Origin: Puniceicoccales bacterium
GTDB lineage: Bacteria; Verrucomicrobiota; Verrucomicrobiia; Opitutales; LL51
Reading direction: 5' to 3'
Assembly: GCA_031255715.1 (NCBI GenBank)
Contig: JAIRRZ010000013.1
Location: forward strand, 1-36,966
DNA length: 36,966 bases
Shown here: piece after piece, positions 16,426 to 24,272 of the stretch
Position numbering within the stretch: position 1 is the stretch's first letter
How the letters are laid out: the number at the start of each line of letters is the position of its first letter
Made by a program: the position numbers and the translations under genes
Notes under the pieces: model-generated
Told to the model about the DNA's origin: nothing
The model's database searches: none
What the model saw: only the letters and a program-made list of their open reading frames with translations

Positions 16426-17814
16426 ATGCTGGAATTTGAAAAAAAATTTTTCTTACCCTATCAAAGGCGCTGGATTAGCGACACTTCGCGATTAAAAATC
16501 ATCGAAAAATCTCGCCAAATTGGTATATCTCTGGCCAGTGCATATCGCCTTGTTCGAGAACATTCCTATGAAGGTTGTCGCTATGATGCCTGGATTTCGT
16601 CGCGTGATGAAATTCAAGCAAAACTATTTTTAGATGACTGCAAAAAATTCAGTCAAATTTTACACGTTGCCGCGCAAGACCTTGGCAAAGAAGTTATTGC
16701 ATACGATAAAAAATCGGGATCTGCTTCGCTTCTGTTTCGCAACAATCGAACCCTATATTCGCTCTCTTCTAACCCCGATGCCCAGGCCGGTAAGCGCGGC
16801 ACACGTGTTCTCGACGAATTTGCTCTCCATCCCAATCCCAGGCTACTCTATGCCATTGCTTATCCAGGAATTACCTGGGGTGGACAATTGGAAATTATTT
16901 CGACCCATCGGGGATCGGATAATTTTTTTTATAATTTAATCAAAGACATCACCGAAAACGGAAACCCAAAGCAATTTTCCCATCACAAGGTTACCTTACA
17001 GGACGCATTGGAGCAGGGATTTTTACGAAAACTGAAGGCCAAAGTATCAAAAAATGACCCCATAATAGAAATGGATGAAACGGATTACTTTGATTATATT
17101 CGGCGATCTTGCCCAGATCGGGAGACTTTTTTGCAAGAATACATGTGCGAACCCTATGACAGTCAGTCCATATTTCTACCAACAAATTTAGTTGAGGATG
17201 CGGAAATGGGCTACGATCCACGGAAAATTACGGCAGAAAGTGATTTATTTTTAGGTATCGACGTAGGGCGGACCAATGATTTGACGGTATTTTGGCTACT
17301 GGCATCCGTCGGAGAAGTATTGATGACAAAGGATGTTATTGTTCTAAAAGACAGGCCATTTTCGGAGCAAGAGGTGGAGTTCTACAAATTGCTTACGCTA
17401 CCGATGTTACGTCGGGCGTGTATCGATCAAACGGGGATTGGGCGGCAATTTGCGGAACGGGCCATGGAACGCTTTGGAAAATATAAGGTTGAAGGAATTA
17501 CGTTTACGAATTCCGTTAAGGAGCAACTGGCCTATCTACTGCGCGCGACCTTTGAAGATCGAGCCATAGGAATACCGGATGACAAACATATTCGCGCCGA
17601 TTTACGGGCAATAAAAAAGGAAAGCACCTTTGCAGGAAATCTTCGTTTCGCGGCGGAACACACGGGAAATGGCCATGGGGATCGTTTTTGGGCATTGGCG
17701 TTGGCCATCCACGCTGCCCAGAGTGCTCAATCTCGAAAGAAAGTACATTTGGAACCCATTTTGCATAACTGGCGAGTGGAAAAACTTCTTTGCCGAAACA
17801 CCATATACCATTAA
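16426..17814 (+). CDS. Phage terminase large subunit (Mu gp28-like)
   Basis: 462 aa. The packaging ATPase/nuclease pumps DNA into proheads. The adenine/Walker A region is KIIEKSRQIGIS (about residues 23-34), and the Walker B-like segment is GTRVLDEFALHP (about 124-136). GGQLEIISTHRGSDN is the coupling motif. The C-terminal RNase H-like nuclease starts at LGIDVGRTNDLTVFW and has later acidic residues at RACIDQTGIG and GHGDRFWALALA. This architecture matches Mu gp28-type terminases, and the length looks complete. It is followed by a gap of 419 bases before the portal gene. Confidence 0.9.
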   Translation: MLEFEKKFFLPYQRRWISDTSRLKIIEKSRQIGISLASAYRLVREHSYEGCRYDAWISSRDEIQAKLFLDDCKKFSQILHVAAQDLGKEVIAYDKKSGSASLLFRNNRTLYSLSSNPDAQAGKRGTRVLDEFALHPNPRLLYAIAYPGITWGGQLEIISTHRGSDNFFYNLIKDITENGNPKQFSHHKVTLQDALEQGFLRKLKAKVSKNDPIIEMDETDYFDYIRRSCPDRETFLQEYMCEPYDSQSIFLPTNLVEDAEMGYDPRKITAESDLFLGIDVGRTNDLTVFWLLASVGEVLMTKDVIVLKDRPFSEQEVEFYKLLTLPMLRRACIDQTGIGRQFAERAMERFGKYKVEGITFTNSVKEQLAYLLRATFEDRAIGIPDDKHIRADLRAIKKESTFAGNLRFAAEHTGNGHGDRFWALALAIHAAQSAQSRKKVHLEPILHNWRVEKLLCRNTIYH

Positions 17815-18009
17815 ATGAATAGTTATGTTTTGCAATAATTTCACCAAAATACTTTTTTGGGAAAAAAGTAAGCTAATAGCAATGAGGCAAACATGATTAT
17901 TGGAAAGTCATTGAAATTTAGGGTCTTTCGATTGAAGCTAATTCAGGGAAGTGGAGGGTGTATCTAGCACAATATAGCACAATATTTAGGTATAACAGCA
18001 ATTGCAGGT

Positions 18010-18044
18010 TTGTCGGTAAAAGGGTTTGCCGACAACTTTTTTTT
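18010..18044 (+). terminator. Strong intrinsic terminator between terminase and portal
   Basis: An 11-bp stem (18010-18020 with 18025-18035, one G-U pair) and a 4-nt loop are followed by C and eight T. It sits in the 17815-18233 gap, where I see no real gene; an open frame from a GTG at 17958 runs through the hairpin into the portal gene but is unlikely to be used. A direct repeat (TAGCACAATAT, then AGCACAATAT) lies at about 17965-17985. Confidence 0.85.
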
Positions 18045-18233
18045 GTTCCAATTTCTATTACATCGGTTCTCAATTGCCCAAATGAATCACTGGAGCGCTT
18101 TATTCCAAAAATTCCAACCCATTCATTCCCATTGCGGCTTTTTATGCTATCATTGGATCCATCATTTGCCAAATGCTTGCCCGTAAATCAAAATCTGCCG
18201 GAAAAAGTATTTAGCAATAAATATAACATAACA

Positions 18234-19451
18234 ATGAAACCCGTATCACAAATTTCCGAAACTCGCATCCGTAATTCCATGCGCGCTCGTTTTAATCCCA
18301 TTAAATTCTTAACTCCAGATTCGCTATCCCGTATGCTCGATGAATTTGCCCATGGTTACCTCCGCTCGGCAGCACTCACTTGGGATTTTATCGAACGACG
18401 GGATGATATGGTGCAAAGCGTTTCCTCTAAACGTAAGCGATCCATAGCTCGCCTGAATTGGGAAGTATTAACCTCCGATCAGTCTCCGGAAGCCATTTTG
18501 CAAAAACAAGCCTTGGAATATTTTTACGATAATATCCAAACAGCAAATGCCTTCGATTGCAATGAACGAGGCGGTTTTGGACTCCTTATTAAACAGATGA
18601 TGGATGCTATCGGCAAAAAATACGCTGTCCATGAGATTATTTTTAAAACAAATGAACACTTCAATGGTAGTACGCTTCCATATCCAAAATTAACGGCATC
18701 CTTCCGCTTCGTTCCCATATGGTTCTTCGAAAATACAACCGGTAATTTGCGGTTCCTTGAAAATGATCACACAACTACCGGCATTCCTCTCAATCGGGAT
18801 TCGTGGCTCATTACCGTTGGCGATGGCTTGATGGAAGCGACCTCCATTGCCTATATTTTTAAACATTTGCCCCTTCGTGATTGGCTTGTTTATTGTGAAC
18901 GTAACGGTATGCCCGGAGTAAAAGGTGTAACCGATGCGATTCCCGGCTCAGCCCAGTGGGAAGCAGCACGGAATGCAATTGAAGATTTCGGCGCAGAATT
19001 TAGTGCATTGATGTCCCATGGGACAAACATCGAAGCCATTGACCTGTCGACGAAAGGCAATTTACCTTATCCAGGATTGATCGATCGCATGGATCGTGCA
19101 ATCACTGCCCTGTGGCGCGGAGCTGATCTGGCAACACTTTCTCGGGCCTCCGGTGTCGGAGCTTCGTTGCAGGCCGATGAAACAATGATTCTTCTCGAAG
19201 ATGATGCAAATATGATTTCAGAAACCCTCAATGAACAGGTCGATCGGCGGGTTCTAAGCTATCTTTTTGGCAATGTTCAGCAAAAAGCTTATATTCGCCT
19301 AATCACTCCTGCGTTAAATAGCGGAAAAGATGAAATCGCTATCTATCGCACACTTCATGAAATGGGCGTTCCCCTTGCAATTGAAGATATCCGCGAAAAA
19401 TTTGGCCTACCAACTCCCAGCCCCCATGAAGCTATTCTAGGCAAAAGCTGA
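18234..19451 (+). CDS. Phage portal protein (Mu gp29-like, DUF935)
   Basis: 405 aa from the ATG at 18234. The frame is open back to a GTG at 17958, but that stretch contains a terminator and the family begins near FLTPDSLSRML. The N-terminal pattern LxxILxEFxxG then IERRDDMVQSVSSKRKRSIARLNWEV matches gp29 portals, which form the dodecameric DNA channel at the head vertex. FGLLIKQMMDAIGKKYAVHEI, the central LRDWLVYCERNGMPGVKGV and the C-terminal FGLPTP also fit. It is shorter than Mu gp29 (about 510 aa). The usual next gene, the gp30/SPP1 gp7-like head protein, is absent; a repeat element follows. Confidence 0.9.
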   Translation: MKPVSQISETRIRNSMRARFNPIKFLTPDSLSRMLDEFAHGYLRSAALTWDFIERRDDMVQSVSSKRKRSIARLNWEVLTSDQSPEAILQKQALEYFYDNIQTANAFDCNERGGFGLLIKQMMDAIGKKYAVHEIIFKTNEHFNGSTLPYPKLTASFRFVPIWFFENTTGNLRFLENDHTTTGIPLNRDSWLITVGDGLMEATSIAYIFKHLPLRDWLVYCERNGMPGVKGVTDAIPGSAQWEAARNAIEDFGAEFSALMSHGTNIEAIDLSTKGNLPYPGLIDRMDRAITALWRGADLATLSRASGVGASLQADETMILLEDDANMISETLNEQVDRRVLSYLFGNVQQKAYIRLITPALNSGKDEIAIYRTLHEMGVPLAIEDIREKFGLPTPSPHEAILGKS

Positions 19452-19636
19452 TACGGCACAGCGCCCTGTGTTCTTTTATTAAATAGCTGTAGTTCTACCC
19501 AAGGCTCCACAGAGAGTTTCAGCCCCTTGATCGGGTTCTTCTTCGGCCAGAATTTTGCACGCTGTGTAAATTTCTGGCCACTAGAAGCTCAGAAAATTCA
19601 TCCTCTGGTAGGGTCATGGCACAGCATCCCGTGTTA
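19450..19636. repeat. Intergenic hairpin repeat R1
   Basis: The core hairpin GGCCAGAA...TTCTGGCC at 19545-19579 is preceded by TTGATCGGGTTCTTCTTCGG. The same layout recurs at 22412-22575 and, inverted, at 23542-23700. The ends carry two related boxes, GGCACAGCGCCCTGTGTT and GGCACAGCATCCCGTGTT. It fills the whole portal-protease gap; no ORF. Confidence 0.8.
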
Positions 19637-19653
19637 AATAATAATTCAATAAT

Positions 19654-20805
19654 ATGGAAATCGATCAGTGGTTAAAGTTAGTCGAATACGGTGATTATCC
19701 TCATTTGGAGGGTATTCAACGGGTAACGAAGGAAGTGGCTATCGAAATGCAGCGAAAATTTCGTACATTGCGAGCGCGGTTAGCAAGGAAATTCGGTGGC
19801 ATACCGATCTATATCGGCCATCCCGACGATGAAAATTTCGTTCATTTTCCAGGCCATAGCGATACACGTTCCTACGCCTGGGTGCAGGACATCGAGGCTC
19901 GAGAAGATGGTATTTGGATTTTGCCCAAGTGGTCCGAAGAGGGGAGAAAATTGATCGAAAATTCCTATTTTAAATTTTTATCTCCGCGCTGGGAAATGAA
20001 GCGAAAAAGTGACGTACTAATTCCCATTCGACTTATTTCCGTCGGATTGACGAATCATCCCAATATTCCCGGTGATACAATTGCAAATCAAAGAACGGAT
20101 AATTTAAAAGCCATTCCCATTGCCATTGCTACAAATTGCGATGCTACAAATTGCGATAAGACATCCAAAAAAGAAAATGAAAAAAAGAGAAGTAGAAAGA
20201 TAAGAAAAAATCGTGACACAATCGAGTGGAAAAGTGTAGCCATTCCATCCGAATGGGATCCTCAAATTTTACAGGATGTAAATCATTTATTGGTGCAGCT
20301 ATTCGCCATAGACTTTAATCATTCCATTGATGAAATTGAAAAACAGCTTGTAATGGCTGCAGAACAGGCACGTCTGTGGCGTGAAGAAGGTGAAATATTG
20401 AAAAATAATAATGAAAAACTTGCCTCCGAATCGGAACGATTCTATAAAATAGCCTGCGAAGAAGAACGGCGGGTCAAAGAATTAATGGAACAGCTCAAGG
20501 ATGAAAAAAATCGTTCCGGGGAACATTTTGTAAATTTTGCCATTAGTCGCGGATTTATTTTGCCCAACGAATCGGCAGAATGGAAAGAGAAATACATAAC
20601 AGATCCCCATGTTACGTCGAATGAATTGTTAAAACAGACCTGTGTTCTTAACACGACATCCAAAACAGAACATCTTCGAGAAAAAATGAACTCTAGCGGT
20701 AAGACACAAATTCTAGCCCTCGTTAATGAACGTATGGAACGCAATGGAGAAAATTATACGGAAGCATGGAGTACGGTCAAAAAATTAAATCCCACTCTCT
20801 TTTAA
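19654..20805 (+). CDS. Phage prohead protease/scaffold (Mu gpI-like)
   Basis: 383 aa. The N-terminal ~140 residues match the Mu-type protease: GGIPIYIGHPDDE, then SYAWVQDIEAREDGIWILPKW, then FKFLSPRWEMK and LISVGLTNHPNIPG. It should cleave scaffold during head maturation. A Lys/Arg-rich linker near residue 170-190 follows, then a long charged coiled coil (about 230-300: VMAAEQARLWREEGEILKNN...), which fits a fused scaffold as in Mu gpI. A Thr-Asn-Cys-Asp heptapeptide is repeated (ATNCDATNCD). It is directly upstream of the capsid genes. Confidence 0.88.
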   Translation: MEIDQWLKLVEYGDYPHLEGIQRVTKEVAIEMQRKFRTLRARLARKFGGIPIYIGHPDDENFVHFPGHSDTRSYAWVQDIEAREDGIWILPKWSEEGRKLIENSYFKFLSPRWEMKRKSDVLIPIRLISVGLTNHPNIPGDTIANQRTDNLKAIPIAIATNCDATNCDKTSKKENEKKRSRKIRKNRDTIEWKSVAIPSEWDPQILQDVNHLLVQLFAIDFNHSIDEIEKQLVMAAEQARLWREEGEILKNNNEKLASESERFYKIACEEERRVKELMEQLKDEKNRSGEHFVNFAISRGFILPNESAEWKEKYITDPHVTSNELLKQTCVLNTTSKTEHLREKMNSSGKTQILALVNERMERNGENYTEAWSTVKKLNPTLF

Positions 20806-21003
20806 TCGAAATTTTATGCCACTAAAGTACGTTTTAATCAACATTTGAGTCCGTTTAGACTCTAGGACAAAAGTTAAACTAAGGCATACGAAATGGATAA
20901 TATACACCATTTTTACTCACCTTATCCAAAATGAGATCACCTTTCATTGATATCAAATTCTTCAATAAATTATATTTTATATTTTTTTAATTTTTATTTT
21001 ATT

Positions 21004-21420
21004 ATGAACACCCTAATTCTATCAAATTCAATCGTTGGTACACACGAGGACTGTATCACTAAGTATGCGAAAACGGCCATTAAGCCGTGTCGATTGGTAG
21101 TTCTCGATGATACGGATCCCAGTCAGGTTATCCATGCTACCGCCTCCAGTCTACCCTTCGGTGTCGCTGACGACGAGGCTGCCATTGGTGAAATCTTAAA
21201 CGTGGACCTTCTCGGCTGTTCCAACACCATTAAAATTACAGCCGGCGCAGCGGTTAATGCCGGCGAACTTCTCATTCCCGGTTCCGATGGCAAGGTGCTA
21301 CCCTTGCCGACAACGACTGGTACCTATACATGTATCGGCCTCGCCCTTTCAAAGGCCCCTAGCGGAAGCGAAGTCGAAGTCCTTACCTCCCTGCCTTACC
21401 CCTACACAATTACAGAATAA
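21004..21420 (+). CDS. Putative capsid cement/decoration protein
   Basis: 138 aa from the ATG at 21004; a TTG frame start at 20947 is unlikely. The pattern CRLVVLDDTDPSQVIHATASSLPFGVADDEA, then ITAGAAVNAGELLIPGSDGKVLPLP resembles DUF2190-type head decoration proteins, small beta-rich capsid stabilisers. Position between protease and major capsid protein supports this. The leader is almost pure A/T, and the same TTTTTATTATGAA start context is used by the next gene 16 bases downstream. A short hairpin GAGTC/GACTC lies at about 20846-20861. Confidence 0.7.
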   Translation: MNTLILSNSIVGTHEDCITKYAKTAIKPCRLVVLDDTDPSQVIHATASSLPFGVADDEAAIGEILNVDLLGCSNTIKITAGAAVNAGELLIPGSDGKVLPLPTTTGTYTCIGLALSKAPSGSEVEVLTSLPYPYTITE

Positions 21421-21436
21421 TTTTAAATTTTTTATT

Positions 21437-22411
21437 ATGAATACTTATGAAATTCTTCCCAAAGATGACGGTTTTCAAGACTTTGGCACGGTTTGTGCTG
21501 CAAATGAGTCTCGGTTTACTGCAGCGCATTATTCAGAGCCTCTCACCGCGTTCACCATTGGATGGAAAGATCGAGAAAAAGTAGAGTCACTGCTTAACTT
21601 TGTCGCACCTATCATTAATGTAGCGCGTCGCTTCGAGTTTAAAGTCGCCGATAATAACCAAGCATTTCTATCTGAAACGGATGACATTCGCTCCATCGGT
21701 TCCGCTTTCAAGCGCGTCGAATTCACCGGTACTTCGGTCACTTCGAAAACGCTTAATAAAGGTTTAACTATTCGGGTCGACCATGATGATGTGGCCGGTG
21801 ACGATTGGCGCGAACGCTACGTGCAATTGCTTCTGCAGCGTCTTTATCGCAATGAATTGCGTCGGGCAATCGCCGCACTGGCGACCAATGCACTAAGCTT
21901 GGTTGAAAGTTATACCTGGAGTAACTCTGCGGGAACACCGAATCCTGATGCCGATATTCGTACGGAATTGGAAATCGCCATGAATATGACTGGAGTACGA
22001 CCCAATCGCTTGATTCTTGGCGAAGGTGCGTGGGATATCCGGGCCAATGCCTATGACCACCAAAATAATGCCGGCGCTAATCGTTCCGCTTCGCTCAATT
22101 TGGAAGAATTTGCACGCAAATTGTTTGTCGATGAAGCACGCATCATCAGTGCCCGTTACCAAACTTTGGCAACGGAAAAATCATCCTTCCTCGGCAACTC
22201 GATCTACGCATTTTATACTAATGACGAAATCATGAAAGATGAACCCGCTAATATTAAACGTTTTGTAACACCCATCGACGGCAATTCTCCTTTCCGCGTT
22301 TATGTCGAAGAGCATAGTAAATTTAGCGATATTACCGTCGAACATTATAGCAATATTGTAATCACTTCACCAAACGGCATTCGTAAATTGGTCGTCTCAG
22401 CCGCACAGTGA
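21437..22411 (+). CDS. Phage major capsid protein
   Basis: 324 aa from the ATG at 21437, chosen because it follows the decoration gene by 16 bases; the open frame extends upstream only as an overlap. Features are FTIGWKDREKVESLLNFVAP, a beta segment EFKVADNNQAFLSETDDIRSIG, DDWRERYVQLLLQRLYRNELRRAIAAL (long helix), RPNRLILGEGAW and SIYAFYTNDE. These fit the HK97-like major capsid proteins of Mu-like and related phages, and the size and position agree. I cannot assign a closer family by eye. Confidence 0.82.
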   Translation: MNTYEILPKDDGFQDFGTVCAANESRFTAAHYSEPLTAFTIGWKDREKVESLLNFVAPIINVARRFEFKVADNNQAFLSETDDIRSIGSAFKRVEFTGTSVTSKTLNKGLTIRVDHDDVAGDDWRERYVQLLLQRLYRNELRRAIAALATNALSLVESYTWSNSAGTPNPDADIRTELEIAMNMTGVRPNRLILGEGAWDIRANAYDHQNNAGANRSASLNLEEFARKLFVDEARIISARYQTLATEKSSFLGNSIYAFYTNDEIMKDEPANIKRFVTPIDGNSPFRVYVEEHSKFSDITVEHYSNIVITSPNGIRKLVVSAAQ

Positions 22412-22575
22412 AGGAAAGATCCACCACAGGCTTCGTAAGAGACTTCTAGCCCATTGACCGGGTTTTCCGGCCAGAGTTTTGCGCGCTGTACAAAATCTCT
22501 GGCCGCACTTGGAGGCCCAAAGGGATTTACCCTCTGGCAGGATCACAGCGTAGCGTTCCATACGTTCTTTAATGG
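22412..22575. repeat. Intergenic hairpin repeat R2
   Basis: Same family and orientation as R1: TTGACCGGGTTTTCCGG, then the hairpin GGCCAGAG...CTCTGGCC at 22469-22504, then a CCTCTGGCAGGATCACAGC end. A separate hairpin ATCAAAGG/CCTTTGAT lies at 22582-22604, just before the next gene. No ORF. Confidence 0.75.
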
Positions 22576-22624
22576 ATGGGAATCAAAGGGTTCTATCCTT
22601 TGATAAAGGATAAAAAACAAATTT

Positions 22625-23086
22625 ATGACAACTTGGATAACGATAAAAGTGGATGATTTGTATACCTATTTGGTAGCAACACAGGTCGATATTTTGAGGA
22701 AGTGTGCGTTGGCGAAGAATCAGGGCGATCCCGTTGTGGAAGTCATTCGAGATATTTCGTTGAAAATTCGCGCACAAATTGCGAATAACAGAAAAAATGC
22801 TCTGAGCCAACAGCCCTACACCATTCCTCCGGAACTGAAAAGTGAAGCATGCATACTCATTCTAGAGGTGGCACAAACGCGCATTCCAGGATTAAAACTA
22901 ACGACAGATCAAATTCGTTTGGCCGACCAGGCACGGTTACAGCTACAAAAAGTAGTCAGCGGTGAAATCGTAGTTTCTATGCCCGAAGGCCATGTGGTGG
23001 AAGTACAAAAATCAATTGAAAAATCAATAGAAGTGGTGTGCCATCGGCCGAAAATTGCAACAAATCAACATTTGAAAGGATTTTAA
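22625..23086 (+). CDS. Head-tail connector-like phage protein
   Basis: 153 aa. IPPELKSEACILILEVAQTR and DQIRLADQARLQLQKVVSGE resemble the helical Mu gp36/DUF1320-type protein that follows the capsid gene. By position it should join head and tail, which is inference. Its TAA overlaps the ATG of the next gene (TAATG), so translation is coupled. Confidence 0.65.
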   Translation: MTTWITIKVDDLYTYLVATQVDILRKCALAKNQGDPVVEVIRDISLKIRAQIANNRKNALSQQPYTIPPELKSEACILILEVAQTRIPGLKLTTDQIRLADQARLQLQKVVSGEIVVSMPEGHVVEVQKSIEKSIEVVCHRPKIATNQHLKGF

Positions 23087-23538
23087 TGAAACAGCCAAGA
23101 GAAGGAATTTTGGAACAGTTTCAAGATCATATTTACACAATTTTACGTTCCAAAAGTGATTTTCAAACTCTCCGTATCGCCAGTCGCAAACGAAGTAATT
23201 TTGAGACATTTTGTGAACAATTGATTTTGGAAGGTATCGGTGAAGGTTTGTTCATCTCTCCACCTCTTCCACGAAAATTGATCGAAAATGTCCCAGGACC
23301 GATTTATGAACAGATCGATTTTTCCATACAAATTATTGAAAACATAATCACCAATTTAAGCGGAAGTAGCTCCATTTCAATTGCAGAAAAAATTGCTGTG
23401 CTTTTTCATCTTTATGAAATAAATTTCAATGAAAAACTATGGACAATTGCTTGTAGAAGCAAGGATCCTTGGTCCTTTGAAGGTGATATCCATAAAAATA
23501 TTATAACGATACATTTTGTAACAATGGGCAGTGTCTAG
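23086..23538 (+). CDS. Phage structural protein, possibly tail completion
   Basis: 150 aa from the ATG at 23086, which shares one base with the preceding stop; an upstream GTG at 23038 would overlap more. The sequence has an N-terminal DNA/protein-binding-like basic helix (RIASRKRSNFETF), a middle FSIQIIENIITNLSG and a C-terminal strand KNIITIHFVTMGSV. A connector followed by a tail-terminator-like protein (Mu gp37 position) is the usual order, but no diagnostic motif is seen. Confidence 0.6.
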   Translation: MKQPREGILEQFQDHIYTILRSKSDFQTLRIASRKRSNFETFCEQLILEGIGEGLFISPPLPRKLIENVPGPIYEQIDFSIQIIENIITNLSGSSSISIAEKIAVLFHLYEINFNEKLWTIACRSKDPWSFEGDIHKNIITIHFVTMGSV

Positions 23539-23541
23539 GAA

Positions 23542-23700
23542 GCTGATACGGAACGTTGTCCCGTATCCTTATCCAGGGGATAAAATCCCCTGGACTCTCC
23601 ATGTAGCCAAAAATTTACACAACGTACAAAACTATGGCCGAAGAACCCGATCAATGGGCTGAAGCCCTTTACGTGTCTCGAATGGAACTCCAACAAAATA
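23542..23700. repeat. Intergenic hairpin repeat R3 (inverted)
   Basis: The reverse complement reads AGGGCTTCAGCCCATTGATC then GGGTTCTTCGGCC, matching R1. The core hairpin is at 23605-23639. It also carries GATACGG/CCGTATC (23546-23568) and CCAGGGG/CCCCTGG (about 23573-23593). The second is nearly the same as the hairpin at 16024-16042. Confidence 0.78.
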
Positions 23701-23713
23701 ACTGTAAATAACA

Positions 23714-24112
23714 ATGAAAATTTCTTTTGGAAATATTAATTTAGCGAATGGTATCGAGTACGGTGAGACACCGATCGATTTCAAAATTTTTGGACAACGT
23801 GCGATTCAAATCATGGAGACGGTACGTAGCAACGAAGCAAGGGCCGTCGATCGCGGTAATTTGACGACACGCATCGAATTTCGTGTGCGGAAAAAACACG
23901 ATACGGTCGAGGCTGCACAAAATTATGCGATCCGCCATGCATCGGAATTGCGTGATTTGCAAACCGATTTGACCATCGTTGGCGAACCTAGTAATACGAC
24001 CTATTATTTGAAAAATGCGGTAGTTTCTAGCGTGGAATCGACGGGTAATGGCAACGTATCGGAACATTTCTACAAAATTATTGGAGGAGCGGTAACTTTG
24101 GCGGAGGATTAG
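23714..24112 (+). CDS. Hypothetical phage protein
   Basis: 132 aa, mixed alpha/beta. LTTRIEFRVRKKHDTVEAAQNYAIRHASELRDLQTDLTIVG suggests a strand-helix-strand core. I do not recognise the family. Its place between connector-like genes and the fibre suggests a tail component. It is flanked on both sides by structured repeats, so it may be transcribed or exchanged as a module. Confidence 0.65.
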   Translation: MKISFGNINLANGIEYGETPIDFKIFGQRAIQIMETVRSNEARAVDRGNLTTRIEFRVRKKHDTVEAAQNYAIRHASELRDLQTDLTIVGEPSNTTYYLKNAVVSSVESTGNGNVSEHFYKIIGGAVTLAED

Positions 24113-24122
24113 GGAGATTTGG

Positions 24123-24201
24123 TTTGTGCACCCGTCTGCGGCATAGCCGCAGGACCTTTTGAAAAAAGGTCAAGGAGGTAAACCTCCTACGGGTGCACAA
24201 A
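24123..24201. repeat. Cloverleaf cruciform element with 13-bp terminal inverted repeats
   Basis: The outer stem is TTTGTGCACCCGT (24123-24135) with ACGGGTGCACAAA (24189-24201). Three hairpins are packed inside: 24136-24152 (CTGCGGC/GCCGCAG), 24153-24171 (GACCTTTT/AAAAGGTC) and 24173-24188 (AGGAGGT/ACCTCCT). Only one base (24172) is left unpaired at the junction. It fills most of the 24113-24272 gap. It is not a tRNA: no anticodon or T-loop features. Confidence 0.85.
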
Positions 24202-24272
24202 AGAAACAAAATACACAAAAACAAAGAAAAAAATAACAAAGCAATCCACACACATAAAAATAATAAAAAATC

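Noticed and set aside
17958-18233. N-terminal extension of the portal gene from a GTG
   Set aside because: The stretch contains a strong terminator and has no portal-like sequence; the ATG at 18234 fits the family start.
20947-21003. Upstream TTG start for the cement gene
   Set aside because: The added residues are all from an A/T-rich leader; the ATG at 21004 matches the start context of the capsid gene.
19450-23700. R1-R3 repeats as integron attC sites
   Set aside because: No GTTRRRY core or integrase; the hairpin core differs.
24123-24201. tRNA gene
   Set aside because: Cloverleaf shape, but the stems are too perfect, and there is no anticodon loop, T-loop or CCA context.
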